A stretch of DNA of 64,000 nucleotides, taken from contig BRON01000001.1 in assembly GCA_024345305.1 (NCBI GenBank), positions 3,100,001 through 3,164,000 on the forward strand, written 5' to 3'. Source of the stretch: Mrakia gelida. Its lineage: Eukaryota; Basidiomycota; Tremellomycetes; Cystofilobasidiales; Mrakiaceae. Every line of letters begins with the position of its first letter. Position 1 is the stretch's first letter. The position numbers were made by a program, and so were the translations under genes. Below, piece by piece: positions 11,259-23,108 of the stretch. Under the pieces are notes generated by a model, which saw nothing but the letters and a program-made list of their open reading frames with translations, was not told the origin of the DNA and ran no database searches.

Positions 11259-13301
11259 CTAATAGAACCAGTTCCCCGTCCCAGCACCAAAGGAAACGAC
11301 CCCCTCGTCCGTCATGAGCACGATCTCTCCCTTCCCGTTCCCAACGCTCGTCCCGCCCTCTCCTCTCCAAACAACGTCCGCCTCACTCCAGGCCAGCCCA
11401 GGAATCGGAGGACCCTCCCCGAAAGTCTGAGTATGAGGAGACTCAGGATACTCTGTCGAGTTCTGCCAAGATGCAACTATCCCGACGGTGAGTCCTTTGT
11501 TCGTTCCCGTTTTGACGGATCCTTCGTAGACGTCGAAAGGGATGGCGAGACCGACGGTTCCGTTGAGGTTGAGAGCGGTGAGGGTGAGGTTGGCGTGAGC
11601 GGGGAAGGAGGTGATGTTGGTTTGGAGGAGGGAGGAGGAGAGAGGGTTGAGTTGAAGGAAGGTGAAGTTGTGGGTTGCGGGGTGGGTGAAGTTGTAGGTT
11701 GAGAAAGCGGTGAAGGGGAGGACGACGAGTTCGGTCTTGATGGTTGAGTTGGAAATGAAGGTGAGAGATTGTGTGACGGTGAAACGGCCGTAGATGGGGA
11801 GGAGGGAGAAGAGGGAGAGGGTCAAGGTGGTGTTGAATCCTCCCTGTTGACGCGCGAAAAAAAGGGAAGAGAAAAGAACGACGCGTCAGCGAGATGTCCC
11901 GTGGGTATCTTCAACGTTGAGAGGGGCCTACATAGGACGTGATCGATCCTTTCGGTACACGAACGTCGACGTCGAAGAAAGTCGCGTTCGTTTGCGTGAA
12001 GTCCGCGAAGTCGACGGCCATGGCGCTCTCTCCGTAGACGTCGAGATAGCCACCGGCAAGGGAGTGTGTCACGGTGACGGTGATGTTGAAAACCAGGGTG
12101 TTGTTCCAGTCGGGAAGGGAGTCGAACGGCGTCGCGAGGTTGGCTGGTTGATACAATCCGTCGTTGATGTTCGAGCTCGAGGTCTGATAGAGAAACGAGA
12201 CGTCACGGTAAGGCGGGAGGCAGCTCAGTTATTACTCTGCACCCTCGTGATCGTTCGATGCCGACCCGAGATCAGGAACACCTCAAGGCAAGTCGAACGA
12301 GTGAGACGAAGCGAACTTACGAACAAGCCAACTCCTCTGACTCCTCCGCTGGTGCTCCCCGTCCAGTTCGACCCATGCATCCCTCCCGAGAGAAGCTTCA
12401 ACTCTTTAGCTCCCCACGCAATGCTATCCTCCTCGCTCCAACCTTCGCCTCCCTTCCAGATCGCCGTCACGTTCACCACGACGTCCTGCGTCTGATCGCT
12501 AGGAGCTGCTGAGACGAAGGTGACCTTACTCGAGCGGCTTCCGAAGACTTTGACGTAGTAGTTGGATACAGCGACAAGGCGAAGGGGTCGTTGGAGAGTG
12601 GAGGTGAAGACGGTGTAGTTGGATGAAGTCCCAGCGTTGTCTTTGAAGAGGATTTGGGAGGCGAGAGGAGAGGTGAAGTTGAAGGAGGTGATGAGCTCTT
12701 GGTCGTAGGCGACAAGACCAGAAGGAACCTGAAGGGGAGAAGTTCAAAGTGTAGAGAAGGTAGAGAGGAGTCAGTCAAGGAGAAAAGAGAGGAGGGAGGC
12801 GTGGAAACAAAGGGGAAGGGGAAAGGTCGCGAGCTTGCTCGTTCCTCCCTCCAAGTCGAAGCTCACCTGTGGCAGTGCCGCAGCCCTAGCTGCATCCATA
12901 TACACATCGACTTGTCGGACTCGTACAGCCTCCGCCTTCTCCGCCGCCTTCTTGACCTGCAAGCGATGAACTCCATACCAAGCGAGGGTTGCTACGAAAC
13001 CAGCGAAGAGGACGAGGACCGCTCCGACGAAAGCCTTTCCTTTGCGAGAGTGAAAGAGCCAGCGAGGGATGAGAGGTGGGCGAGGAGGTTTCCTGGGAGC
13101 GCATCCTTCTATGGTGGATTCGTCGAGGGTGATAGCAGATTGAAGGGAGCGGAAGGAGGAGGCAGGTTGAGGAGGGGGAGGTCGCGCAAGGTACGAGGGA
13201 GGAGGAAGAGGGCCGAGGTTGGCGAGCTCGTACGAGGGGGAAGGACCGGTTTCGTCGCGGGTTTCACCACCTTGATAGGTAGGGGGTTGATCGCTGAGCA
13301 T
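11259..13301 (-). CDS. type II single-pass membrane protein with N-glycosylated ectodomain, function unknown
   Basis: The start at 13301 gives MLSDQPPTYQGGETRDETG, a Pro-rich cytosolic tail of about 90 residues with a PPTY motif, the kind of site bound by WW-domain ubiquitin ligases. One membrane span follows (FVGAVLVLFAGFVATLAWYG), then a long beta-rich lumenal or extracellular part with many N-x-S/T sites (NFTSP, NYTVF, NVTAIW, NWTGST, NNTLVFNITV). Repeating patterns such as VVVNVTAIWKGG and VFNITVTVTHSL suggest tandem beta-sandwich units. The end is GAGTGNWFY with the stop at 11259. About five introns. A relation to vacuolar DUF3712/Tag1-type proteins is possible but I cannot show it. Confidence 0.65.
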
Positions 13302-13848
13302 TCCTGAGCTCGAAGAAGGGTGCTGGACGTTGAGGGTGAACTAGAGAGAGCGAGAGAGGGAGGAGGGGTGCACGAGACGGCGTCGGTTGTCACCCTCCTT
13401 CTTCTTCTCCCAAGTTTCCCCGTTTGGATTCAATCGGAGGGATATAAGAGCTTGTCTAGAAGCATGATACATCTCCTGAGGTGATGAGAGCGGGGAGGGT
13501 AGAGCGTGAGAAGCTTCTAGAGGTTGAAGGAGGGAGGAAGCGAAAAGGTGAGCTTGAGCTTCCCTCCCTCGTCCTCGTCGTCCATGGCGACGCGTCTCTC
13601 GCCTTCTCGTCCCAGTGAACCATCGCACAGCCAGATTTGCACGCAGTCAAAAACTCCCTACGTATGCACTCAGGGGAAAAGCAGCTTTCCCGTCAAAGAG
13701 ATCAGTCCCGAAACGTTCGAGCGTCAAACCCGCTCGTCTTCGTCTTCTTTCCGAGCCTAGAGGGTAGTCAAGATTGATCAAGATCGTCGTTCATCGAGGT
13801 ACCCCAAAGAATAGGTGATACTAAAGCTGAGAAAATATCCAAGTCAAA
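13302..13848. other. intergenic region, likely promoter of the type II membrane protein gene
   Basis: About 550 bp between the start at 13301 (-) and the P450 stop at 13849 (-). Pyrimidine-rich on the - strand near 13320-13440. No protein-like frame or RNA gene recognised. Confidence 0.4.
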
Positions 13849-16800
13849 TCAAACCCTGCTAACAAGCAGGGGCATTGTCGCACCCTCCGCCTCCCTCCCA
13901 AGTCGAACGGGCTTCGCGACGATGGCTTGTCGAAGGACGATCTCGTGGGCCATGGACGAAGGCTCGAACTTGAGGTTCCTGAGAAGAACGAAGAGGATGT
14001 ATTCTATCCTGTTCGGACGAGCGAGAGGGGAAGAAGAGAGAAAGTCAGCGACGCGTCGAGAGCGAGAACGAAGAGAAACGACTGACTCAGCGAGCGAGAA
14101 TCGGTATCCGAGGCACATCCTGCAGAACAAAAGGTGACGGAGAGGTGTTAGTGATGTCGAAGCGATCGCTGAGAAGGCGAGCAAGAAGGACTGACCTGTT
14201 TCCGGCCAAGAACGTCGCTTGGTGACTCCAGAAGCCTAAGAGCTCGTCCGTCGAGGAGGGGAGAGGGTTGAGCCATCGGCCGGACTGCAGGAGAAGGGCA
14301 CAAGAGCGGTGAGTACGATTGATGAGACATTAAGGAAGAAGAACGAGTCGAGAACGGACTTGAAGACAAGCGCGTCCGGACCCCAGATGTTCTTGTTCGT
14401 GTTGACGTTGACGACGGCTGATTTATCGGAACGAGGAATGGTAGGGAAAGCCGAAAGTCAGTGGTAGCGCAAGGGGGAAGTTCGAGGAACCCGAAGAACG
14501 TACGAATCGTGAGTAAGGCTCCCTGAGAAGAGAAACGGAACGCGTCGTCGCTGTATCAGTTTCGAGTTCGAGAAGAGCGTGAGACGGAAGCCCAAAAGAC
14601 GTACCTTCTTCACAGAGATTTCGCTAATCATCTGTCCAGTCTTGATGTTCTTGACGGGAACCGAAAGAGGGAGGGCGTCGTCGCGAACAGCGGTTCTGAG
14701 GGTGATGGAGACCGAGGATCTGAGACGGAGAGTCTCTCGAACGACGGCGTCGAGGAAGAGAAGATCGTTGAGCGCGTTCCTGGATCGCAATTCAGCCGAG
14801 AAGTATCCATCAGTGGATGCTGTAGACTAAACGAGCGTGAAGTGAACCGAAGCGAAGAACAAGAGCTTACAGCGAGGGCAGGTCGTCGTCGACAGCGAGC
14901 AACTCCTCTCGCAGTCGTTCCTGGGCTGTCTCATATCGTCAGCTTCAGCCTCGAAACTCCCCATCGACCAGACCTCGTGGCCGAGCTCGGGAAGTTTTTC
15001 AAACGACCGTTAGTTGTTGAGTGGCGGGGAGATCATCAACGACGTTGGCTCGAACTGCAAAGAAGAAAACGAAGAGCGGTGAGCACGATCAACAGGGTGA
15101 CGGGTAGTCTCGCAGACTATGCCACAGTCTGGAGCAATTCTAGTGATGGGGAGTGGAAGTCGAAGCGAACGTACTGAGTCTGTCCAGAAGATCGCGCGGA
15201 GGGATGTCGTCCTTGTGGATCTTCTCGTACGACGACGTCTTCTCGGCCATGACGCTAGCTTTCTTCTTCACGATGATATCCTGCGCAAGAAAAAACAAAG
15301 AGAAGCGGTGGTCCTCAGCTTCAAAAACACGGGAGGCAGAGAAACTCGAACGAGGAACGAGGCTCGACATTCGACTCGACTCACACGAGCGATGACCCTG
15401 AGGGCTCCGAGAGAGAGCTTCTCGCGTCTGACTCGATCCGATGACTGAAAGCACACGCAGAGCGTAAGTAGTCAGCGACAGATCTTGGGCGTCCCAAAAA
15501 CGTGGCAGCGGGCGACTCACAAACAGCCTGAAGAAGGAGAGATGAGCTTGTGCCACTTCGAGAATGTCGAGCTTGGTCACGTTGCCTCCAAAGAGCTCAG
15601 CGAACGTGCGGTTGTCGGAGTTCGATCCAGAAAGACCTCCGAGGTCATGGTCAAAGCCTGAAGCGAGACGAAAAGGTCAGCGTTCGACTTCGAGAACGAG
15701 CGACGCGTCTGCCGACCGAGAGAAGACGTGACTCACTTGCGAGAGCCACGATGTCCAGGGTAGCACGAGAGATCTCCTTCGAAACATCGAGTTCGGTCGC
15801 TTTGTCTGATCCGACCATCTGAAGGAGAAGGTCTCGAAGCTGCAGGGAAAGCGAGACGCGAAATGATCAGTCTCGAGCGAGAGATCACGAACTCTTCCCT
15901 CGTTATTGTAGAATTTGGAAGGGAGGACTGACCACGTAGGACTTCTCGAGGAACATGGGGGTCCAAGCCTTGATCTCCGAGAAGGCGAAGGGAGGGGTAA
16001 GGAGTCGTCGCTGTTCGAAAGAGGGGAAAGAAGCGAAGAGGTCAGTCGCGTCGTTCTTCGTCGAGCGAGGTCGAGTTGTAGAAAACGATACTGACCTGGT
16101 TCTTGTGAGCGTCGCCTACGCGTAGGAGATCAAGGTGAAAAGCGTCAGTTACTCGCTCGACGGGAGCTTCATGAGCGACGCGTCGGAATCAACGACGACT
16201 CACCTTCGGCGAGGAGAACTCCATTTCCTGTGAGCTGTCCGACTTGGTAGCTCATAGCCGACGGCTTGATGAACGTCGTATCATTCTTGAACTGCTCGAA
16301 ACGAGGGGGAAGATGAAAGATCAGTTGACGACGAGGAGGAAGAACGCGTGGAACGCCCACGGCCTCGGGCTCAGAACGGAGGGAGGGAAGGAAGGAGATG
16401 GGAACGAACGATGTACATGATAGCTTCGGGGTCGTGAGTGTAGAGTTTTGGGAAACCGAATAGATCCCAACCGTCCAGGTAGGACCATAGATATCCGAGA
16501 GAGCTCTGACTCCGACTCCTGGCTCCTGAGTGTTTCTGGTTTCGAGGAGGGAAGGAGAGAAGGAGGGAAGGTGAGCTCGGATCGAAGACGCGAACTTCGA
16601 AGACGAGATGATGAGACGAGGGATTCAGACTCACCCAAAGACCAAGTCCATGTTCCCCCAGAACCAGTGGTTGCGTCCAGGTCCGTCGAGGAAGTTGTAG
16701 GCGTTCTCTCGGTCGATGAGGGATTGCTGGAAGGGAGGGAGGAAGGAGACGAAACGAAAAAGGCAGATGAGCGAGTGTGTTCGCTCGTTGCTGTTCGAAG

Positions 16801-16905
16801 TGAAAGGTTACGAAGAGCGGTCCAGGTGAGAGCTAGGGAGGAAGGGAAGAGGGTGAGCGAGACCAGGAGGTTGCCTGAGAGGAAGGGGAGTAGAGAAGAG
16901 ACCAT
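13849..16905 (-). CDS. cytochrome P450 monooxygenase, I-helix segment apparently missing
   Basis: The proposed start at 16905 gives the membrane anchor MVSSLLPFLSGNLLVSLTLF (an in-frame ATG at 16995 is an alternative). Conserved blocks follow: DGPGRNHWFWGNMDLVFG, SYLDGWDLFGFPKLYTHDPE, RDLLDRLIRANVVDDLPATQ, ERLREELLAVDDDLPSL, the K-helix ETLRLRS, NIWGPDALVFKPGRWL, and the haem loop FLAGNRMCLGYRFSLAE with the Cys ligand. The end is GATMPLLVSRV, stop at 13849. Between DLPATQQLT and AQERLREELL only about 75 nt of intron-like sequence (about 14938-15010) remain, with no room for the usual I-helix carrying A-G-x-(D/E)-T-T. Without it oxygen activation should fail, so the gene may be decaying, or the model may be wrong here. 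About twelve short introns. Confidence 0.75.
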
Positions 16906-17220
16906 GGTGATGGGAGTTCGGAGGGAAGGAAAGCGAGCGGATGAGACGCGCTTCTTTGAGCGAATTCTCAAACAATAGCAGGAGTGAAGCGACATGTTGA
17001 TCTGCTGATGACTTTAACCTGTCGAGGAGGAAGAGGAGTAAGTGAGAGCCGGAGAAAGACGAGGAAGGAAAGAAGGAAAGCACTCACGAGCAAAAGTAAA
17101 CGAGACGCGACGCGACGCGTTCGACGACATAAATCGCAAGGACTGATGAAACCGAGGGGACGAAAAGTCAGCTAAGTAGGCAAGCATGGTGAGATGGAGA
17201 GTAAGACTCACTCAGATCTA

Positions 17221-18462
17221 CTACTCTTCTTCGACCAAGCTCATCCCCTCTTCGAACCCAATCTCTCTCCCATCCTCGTCGACCCACAACCAGTTTTTCT
17301 CCTTCACAAGCTTGAGCAGGACCCGTTCGTACTCGCTCTCCTCCTCATCCGTCAGCATGTATTCGAGGTCTCCTCTCATGCTCATCTCGTCGAAGAGCCT
17401 GTCCCAGAACCGACGCCGACCGGATGTATCGAGAGGGAACGCGATGAACCGAAGGTTGTTGGCCATCAACTCCAGTTCGTCGAACGAGGCGAGGGCGGTG
17501 ATGAGGGGATGGAGGAGGTCCGTGATACTCCTGTTCTGATGCTCGACGAGGAGGAGGGGGTAGAAAGACTGGGAGATGTAGATGGAAGGAAAAGAGGGAG
17601 GAGGTGGAGGGGAGAGGAGAACCAAGTGCGTGGCGACCCTGGAGTCCTTCCAGAAGCTCGTCTCGGGGAGCAGCGCTGTGATCCTGGTAGCCTCTTCTCC
17701 TCCGATGGGGATCCATACGTCGCTCGCTCCCGAGAGCACAAGGAGATCGTCGATGAACCACTTTCTCTCGGATTCCAACCAGCCCAACACGAGTCCTGCG
17801 AGCCTGCTCTCCCCTTCCACCGTCCTGCCCAGAGGAGCCCTCGTGGGAACGCTGCCAAGGGATCGTTTTTCTCGTCCCTGTAGAACCCGAGGTGCCTTTG
17901 CTCAAGTTGACGGAGGAGGTGAGGAGGCCAAGGTGGATGGGGAGCGGTTTGGGAGGGGAGGAGGACGACTCGGTCGAGGTTTGGGAAGAAGGGAGGAGGG
18001 AGTGGGACTGGCGGTGGAACTCGTCTGAAGTCGGGGTGTGGAAGGGGGACGCTGACGAGAGCCGGGGATGGGTACTGCTCCTGGAAACGATAGGTCCCGA
18101 GATCTCTCTCTTTCTGATAGATGTCAAGGGAGAGCGAGACTCCGTCGGGTTCGAGAGCGATGAAGCCTGATCTCTCGAACCCAGCTCCTCCTCGTCCTTG
18201 CCTCGTCGCTGAATCCATCAAGAAGACCTTGCTCCCATCGAAGGAGGAGTTCCCATTGGTGTGGTTGAGTGATGCTGATGGAGTAGAAGAGGGAGGGGAG
18301 GACGAGGAGTCGGAATGCTCTTGAGACGAGGAGGAGGGAGGTTGAGCCTCGAGTTGGAGTGATGAGGGTGAAGTTGTCCTCGGGAGTGTGGAGGAGTTGG
18401 TCTCGTTTGAAGTAGTAGAAGATGATCCGTTCGAGGATCTCGGTAGGGAAGGGTTTGACCAT
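17221..18462 (-). pseudogene. F-box-like gene A1, frameshifted twice relative to A2
   Basis: The N-terminal part (MVKPFPTEILERIIFYYF... LLLVSRAFRLLVLPSLFYSISI) is an F-box-like helix set followed by the common YsIsI strand; such proteins usually recruit substrates to SCF ubiquitin ligases. It aligns throughout with A2 (38850-40482): GLLDGFSDEA / GLLDGYSEEA, FPNLDRV, WPPHLLRQLEQRHL, NNLRFIAFPLD, WLWVDEDGREIGFEEG. A2 is open across these blocks, but A1 changes frame after RRSWVRE (about 18170-18185) and again after DPLAAFP (about 17843), where one base appears lost. At the second site a 26-nt gt...ag segment would restore frame but is very short for an intron. The C-terminus lacks the acidic tail of A2; stop at 17221. 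Confidence 0.65.
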
Positions 18463-19146
18463 CTCGGGGAAGGAAGGAGAAGGGGAACGAGGGAGGGAGG
18501 GGAGCGATGGGAGGGTAGGATGAGGTCGACGAGGCTTGAAGGCTGAGCCGATGGTGGGGAGGCTTGAGAAGGCTGCTGGGGGAGTTGACTGGTTCGGAGA
18601 TAGTTGATAGGAGGATGGTGTACTCGATGGTTTTGAGAAGTCGATGGCAGCTGCTGGTTGAAGCGGGACGAAGAGGAGGAGGGAATGAGGAGGAGGTGAG
18701 CTTCGACGCTTCGACGTCTTCCCTTTCGTTCCTTCGCTCGACGTAAAGGAAAAACAGTCGACTCACTAGGGCGAGGTCTGAGCTGTTGAGAATCGTTTCG
18801 GAAGCGGTATGTACGAGAAAAGAAAGGATTTCGATGGTGGAAGTCGGGAACAAAACCGGATGAGCTCGTTCATCCTTCCTTTTCGCCGGGGCTCACCCTC
18901 GCTGTTCCTTTGCCTCTCAACGGCCAGGATCGACTTTTCTTTTCCTCTTCCGTACTCTGGCGCTCTTCGCATGAAGGTACTTCATTCCTCACTCACTCCA
19001 GGTAAGTTCTTCGCGCCTTTGAAGACAAGGGGGACGCGAGAAAGGGACGGGAAGGAGACTCCGAGCTCACCATCTTCGCACCTCCTTCCTTCCCTCCTTC
19101 AGATACTCTCTCTCTCCCACCATCCTCAACCACGATCGCCAACGTC
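18463..19146. promoter_or_regulatory. bidirectional promoter and spliced leaders of A1 (-) and B1 (+)
   Basis: The - side holds an A1 leader exon near 18776-18853 and an intron near 18660-18775; the following stretch is open in the A1 frame but I see no ATG upstream of 18462. The + side holds a leader intron ending at about 19100 in a pyrimidine tract and cag, followed by the exon containing the B1 ATG. Segments around 18681-18750, 18831-18853 and 18926-18946 recur, reverse-complemented, at 36703-36770, 36599-36619 and 36516-36535. The B1 leader also matches the B2 leader (36300-36455). Confidence 0.6.
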
Positions 19147-20160
19147 ATGCCAGAAGTGAGACCAATCCTCTCTTTTCGTCGTATCCAAGCGTTCAACTGA
19201 CATCCCTCTTCTCTCGTTTCGCCTTTGCAGCTCCCTTCACCACCTCGACGTCGATTGCCGTGGGAGCTCATCCTTCTCGTCCTCGAACAAGCAGATCCCT
19301 CGACCCTCGCCGTCTTGGGACGGGTCTCGTACGACTTCCTGTATGCAGCTTCGCCGCTCCTATACGGATCTATCACGGTTCGCTCGGTGAAGGCGTTGAA
19401 GGAGCTGTTTTGCGAGAGGGAGGAAGCGAAGGTGAGCTCGACTCGAGTCCTCTCTTCTCGTCTCCTTCGTCCCCTCACCTCCGCTCGTTGCATCCAAACT
19501 GACTGCTCACCTCTCACACCAGACCCCAACATCATCGAGGATCAACCCTTCACTCACCCTCTCCCAGATCCGGACCCTCTCTCTCGACTTCAGCTCCCCT
19601 TCCTCCTCCATCCCTTCGACCCTCTCCCTCTTCTTCTCCAGACTCGACGGTCCCGACCCTCTTCCCCTCGATCACCTCAAAGTCAGGACTCATCCCTCCA
19701 CCTCACTCGTCTACCCTCTTCTACACTCTACCCTCTTCCCTCGACTCGCTTCACCTACGCGGGGTTCGGAAAGCAACCCCCTGCGCTTTCAGTTTTCCTC
19801 TGCGTCCCATGGCCCCACCAACCCCTCTCTGCATGGACGAGGATTCGGAAGGTGTCTTTCGTAGGCGGCCTCGTCTACCTCGTGCCGGAAAGCGGACCTC
19901 TCCTACTGGGCGGGCTCCTCCCACCTTCTCTGGATCGACCAAGGATCGTTCGCATTCGAGTTGAGATCGACCGTGTCGTCCTCGTCCTGGGCGTGTTGTG
20001 TCGAGGAAGTAGGAACTTCGGGTTCGAGGGGATGCAGGATGGGACGATCATATTCGTTGCCGAGTCGGAGGAGGAGAAGGTCGAGATCGAGGGACTCGTG
20101 CGGGCGAGTCAGGACATCGAGCGATGGAGACGCGTCTTCGCTGTTGAAGTCGGGACTTGA
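19147..20160 (+). pseudogene. F-box gene B1, truncated by a 10-nt deletion
   Basis: A three-codon first exon (MPE, 19147-19155) is joined to exon 2 starting LPSPPRRRLPWELILLVLEQ, a clear F-box (WELILLVLEQADPSTLAVLG..SYDFL), then SPLLYGSITVRSVKALKELF. An intron follows EREEAK. Exon 3 aligns residue by residue with B2 until FPRL, where B1 lacks 10 nt between two ACT triplets at about 19745. In that frame a TAG occurs at 19862-19864. The old reading frame is well preserved afterwards up to FAVEVGT and TGA at 20158-20160. The truncated product would keep the F-box but lose the conserved C-terminal part (GMQDGTIIFVAESEEEKVEI). An intron donor lies about 6 nt after the original stop, as in B2-B4. 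Confidence 0.7.
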
Positions 20161-20853
20161 TGGAAGTGAGTTCATCCCTTCCGCTTTCTCTCTCGCCTGA
20201 CGTCTCAGCGTTCCTCCAACTCCCTCCACGTTCTGACTCGAGGCTCCATTCCCCTTTCGTTCCCTCCAGACGCTTCGCTTGACACACAACTTCCCCCGTC
20301 TCGTCGCCTGCCTCCCCTCTCTCCTTCCCATCCTTTTCTCCCTCACCCCCACCCTCAAAACCTACCACTTTCACCGCCAGCACCCACTCACCCCCCCTCC
20401 TATCTTCCCGCCCACCAAACCTCGAATCTCCCCTCCTCGCCTCTCCCTCTCCCTCCCTCAATCCTCGACGCGACGACTCGACTCGGCGGTCCTCGTCCTA
20501 CTTTTCGTCGTCCTGAAAAGACCTGGTCATCTCAAGATGGGGATCGATTATCTAACTGCAGCTTTCAAGGGTAGTCTTCTGGGAGGGAGCGGGGGGGGGG
20601 GGCAAAGACGCGTCGATGGAGTGCAGGACTCGAGCTTGGCTTTTTGTTCTTTATCTTCTCTTCGACGACGAATGCTGGATGGAAACTTTGATCTTTCCTC
20701 CGTCCCAAGCCAGAGCGAATAAAGAAAGCGCCTATCCTATCACGTCACCGAGCAAAGTCTACGATATCGAAAAAAACCAAAGCGCTCCTACGTTCAATTC
20801 GCACGCTCGATGATCCCTCCGTCCCTCACCTCTCCTCGTTCCAGCCAGCTCCT
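20161..20853. other. convergent intergenic region with B1 3' leader intron
   Basis: Starts with an intron-like segment (donor near 20166, cag near 20210), then CT-rich sequence and a run of 12 G at 20591-20602. No coding frame is supported; 3' flank of B1 and of the carrier gene. Confidence 0.4.
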
Positions 20854-22681
20854 CTAGAGAGGGATCCCAAACATCAACCCAAACATCGTCGGCATCCAAG
20901 CGGTGTAAAGAGCCTGCCACCCTTCCTCCTCGATGATCGTTTTGAACGCGTCCTGCGAAAAGCGAGGCGAAGTCAGCTTCGTTCGAGCGTTTCGACACGT
21001 CGAGTTCAAGTTCGAGCCCTCGAGTTCGCTGTTCGAGTAGGGGGTTTCAAGGAAGAGGAATCGGACCCACCAAAGCACCCTCGTAAGGCTCGTCCTCGGA
21101 TCGAAGGACAAGAACGTCCTCTTCCTTTCCAGCGTACTCGGAGGGGATCTGGTCGACGGGGGTTTGTCCGTTGTTTTGACGTTGGATTGAGAGACGGACG
21201 GCGAGGACGGAGAGGGGGCAGCTGGTGGGGAAGGAATAATGTGGAGTCAGTCAGTCGATGCTAGAGAAGAGGTCGAGAGATAGAGAGAGAGAACCTGATA
21301 GACTCACATCAGGAAAGTCGACAGCATCTGGAATGCGAAGAAAGCGACGAGCCTCGCGATGAAGAACGACTTCAGCTCCGGCGTCTCAGGAGTCTCAACA
21401 GGAGTAGTAGTTCCGAAGTTGTTGATCTCGGGGAGGAGGAGGTTCCTGACAGCCTTGACGATGATTGCCATCCAGATGACTTGGAGGAAGGTGACGACGA
21501 GGAGTCCAGGAGCTTTGAGGAGGACCCAAGGTTTGGACTGCTCGAAGGGGGTGAGGATGATACGGGCGGCTTTGATGGGGTTCCAGGAGAGGAGGTGGGG
21601 GGTGACGATGGATCTGATGCGAGTAAGGAAGAAGAAAGAGAGGGAAGGAGAGTGGTGAGTTTGGGAGAGCGACGGGTCGCGAGGAGGACGCAACAAAGGG
21701 AAAGAGGGACGAACCGGTTGATGAGAACGGTACAAGGAAGGGTGAGGAAGGCGGCTCCGAGTCCTCCGATGACCAGACTGAGCAGCAACAATAAACAGAT
21801 CCAGCAGTCAGCCCTTCGCGCGCTCTCGCCAACGTGAAGCGACGACGCGAGGTCTCGTTCGCGTTCAACTCACCTCAGTCCTCCGGGAGCGTTGGGAGTA
21901 TCGTCGGTGGCAGAACCGGAGATGGAGTTGGCGATGAAGGCAATGACGGCGACGGCGCATCCGATGAGAAGCTCGAGGCCGATGACGGGAGCGAGTCCTG
22001 TTTCGAGAGGAGGAAGAGAGGAGGAGAAGGTCAGCTCGAGCTGAGTTTCGGGTGCGAATCAGAAGAGATCAACGACTCGACACAGAGCTTCTGGGCTACT
22101 TCGAGCCCATCGAAGTACGAGCAGTTTTTATAGCTTTTCTCGCATACACGAGTCGAGCGAGCAAAACACAGAACACCAAAGGGGGAAGGAAAGAGGTGAC
22201 CAACGTCCTCCTCCCTTGTCCTCGTCCTCCCTCTCCCCTCCCTCCCCTCCCCTATCCCCCACCCCTTCCCCCTCCCCCCAAACTAGCCAGAGAACTCCGC
22301 ACTCACCCTTGTAAAGCCCCTTCCACCCCTCCAACTTCTTAACCCTCTTGATCATCCCCCAAACAGACCTTACGACCGTCGGTCCTCCCTTTCCAGCTTC
22401 CTCGTCCAGTCTCACGCCTTTGGGAACGTAGTTCGCTCGGAGTCGGGTGATGCTTCCTGCGATGGGCTGGCAAAGATAACGAAGGAGAAGAAGAAGAAGG
22501 GGGGGGGGGTATGGAAGTTAGTTGAGTCGAGAAGAGGAAGAGGGAAGGAAGAGAAGGAAGGGGGGAGGAGAGGGAAGGAGTTGAGTCGAGTTGAGCTCAC
22601 CATCACGAACGAGAAGAGGAAGAGGAAACCGAGGAGCATGAAGAAGATGGCGAAGATGATCGGAATGAGGAGGACCGCCAT
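20854..22681 (-). CDS. mitochondrial-carrier-like (SLC25-type) membrane protein
   Basis: The start at 22681 reads MAVLLIPIIFAIFFMLLGFL, a hydrophobic first segment. Two blocks look like carrier-repeat ends: VKKLEGWKGLYKG...LAPVIGLELLIG and IIEEEGWQALYTAWMPTMFG; EGW..LY.G/A is the usual motif after each odd helix of the SLC25 repeat. Further spans include LVIGGLGAAFLTLPCTVLI and a long segment ending LVAFFAFQMLSTFLM. The canonical Px[DE]xx[KR] signature is not clear, so this may be a divergent or outer-membrane carrier relative (Ugo1/MTCH-like). The stop is at 20854-20856. About six introns. Substrate unknown. Confidence 0.6.
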
Positions 22682-23108
22682 GATGAGTGAGGCGATAAAA
22701 CGAGTGTGGGTGGATGAGGTGGCGAGGATGTTGGTGGAGAGAAGAGGGAAGGAAAGGTTCGAGCTGAACAGGTCGAAGTGGGCGGAGCAGGAGATGCCGG
22801 ATTTAGATCGGCAAGGTCTCCCTTTGTTGTTCGTTGGAGCTCGCGAAAATTTCGCTTCCGCTCTGGGTAGATGAGAGTTCTATCTTTGAAGTTGCTGGCC
22901 TGCGAAAATCTGAGTGCGGAGGAGCGCAGAGGACACCTGCGACGCGTCCCAAAAAAGGTGAATCACCTCGGAAGGGACACGCGTCGCTTTCGCCTTCCCT
23001 CTCTCTCTCCAAACCTGTTCAGCTCGAGTTCGTTTTTGCGTTCGATCCTCCACTACCACAGCCCCCCTCCCCTTCCTCTCCTCCTCCTCCTCCTCCTCGC
23101 TTGGGTCG
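22682..23108. promoter_or_regulatory. divergent promoter of carrier gene and CLPTM1 copy 2
   Basis: 427 bp between two divergent start codons. GC-rich, with pyrimidine tracts before 23109 and one GACGCGTC at about 22941. No defined element could be assigned. Confidence 0.45.
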
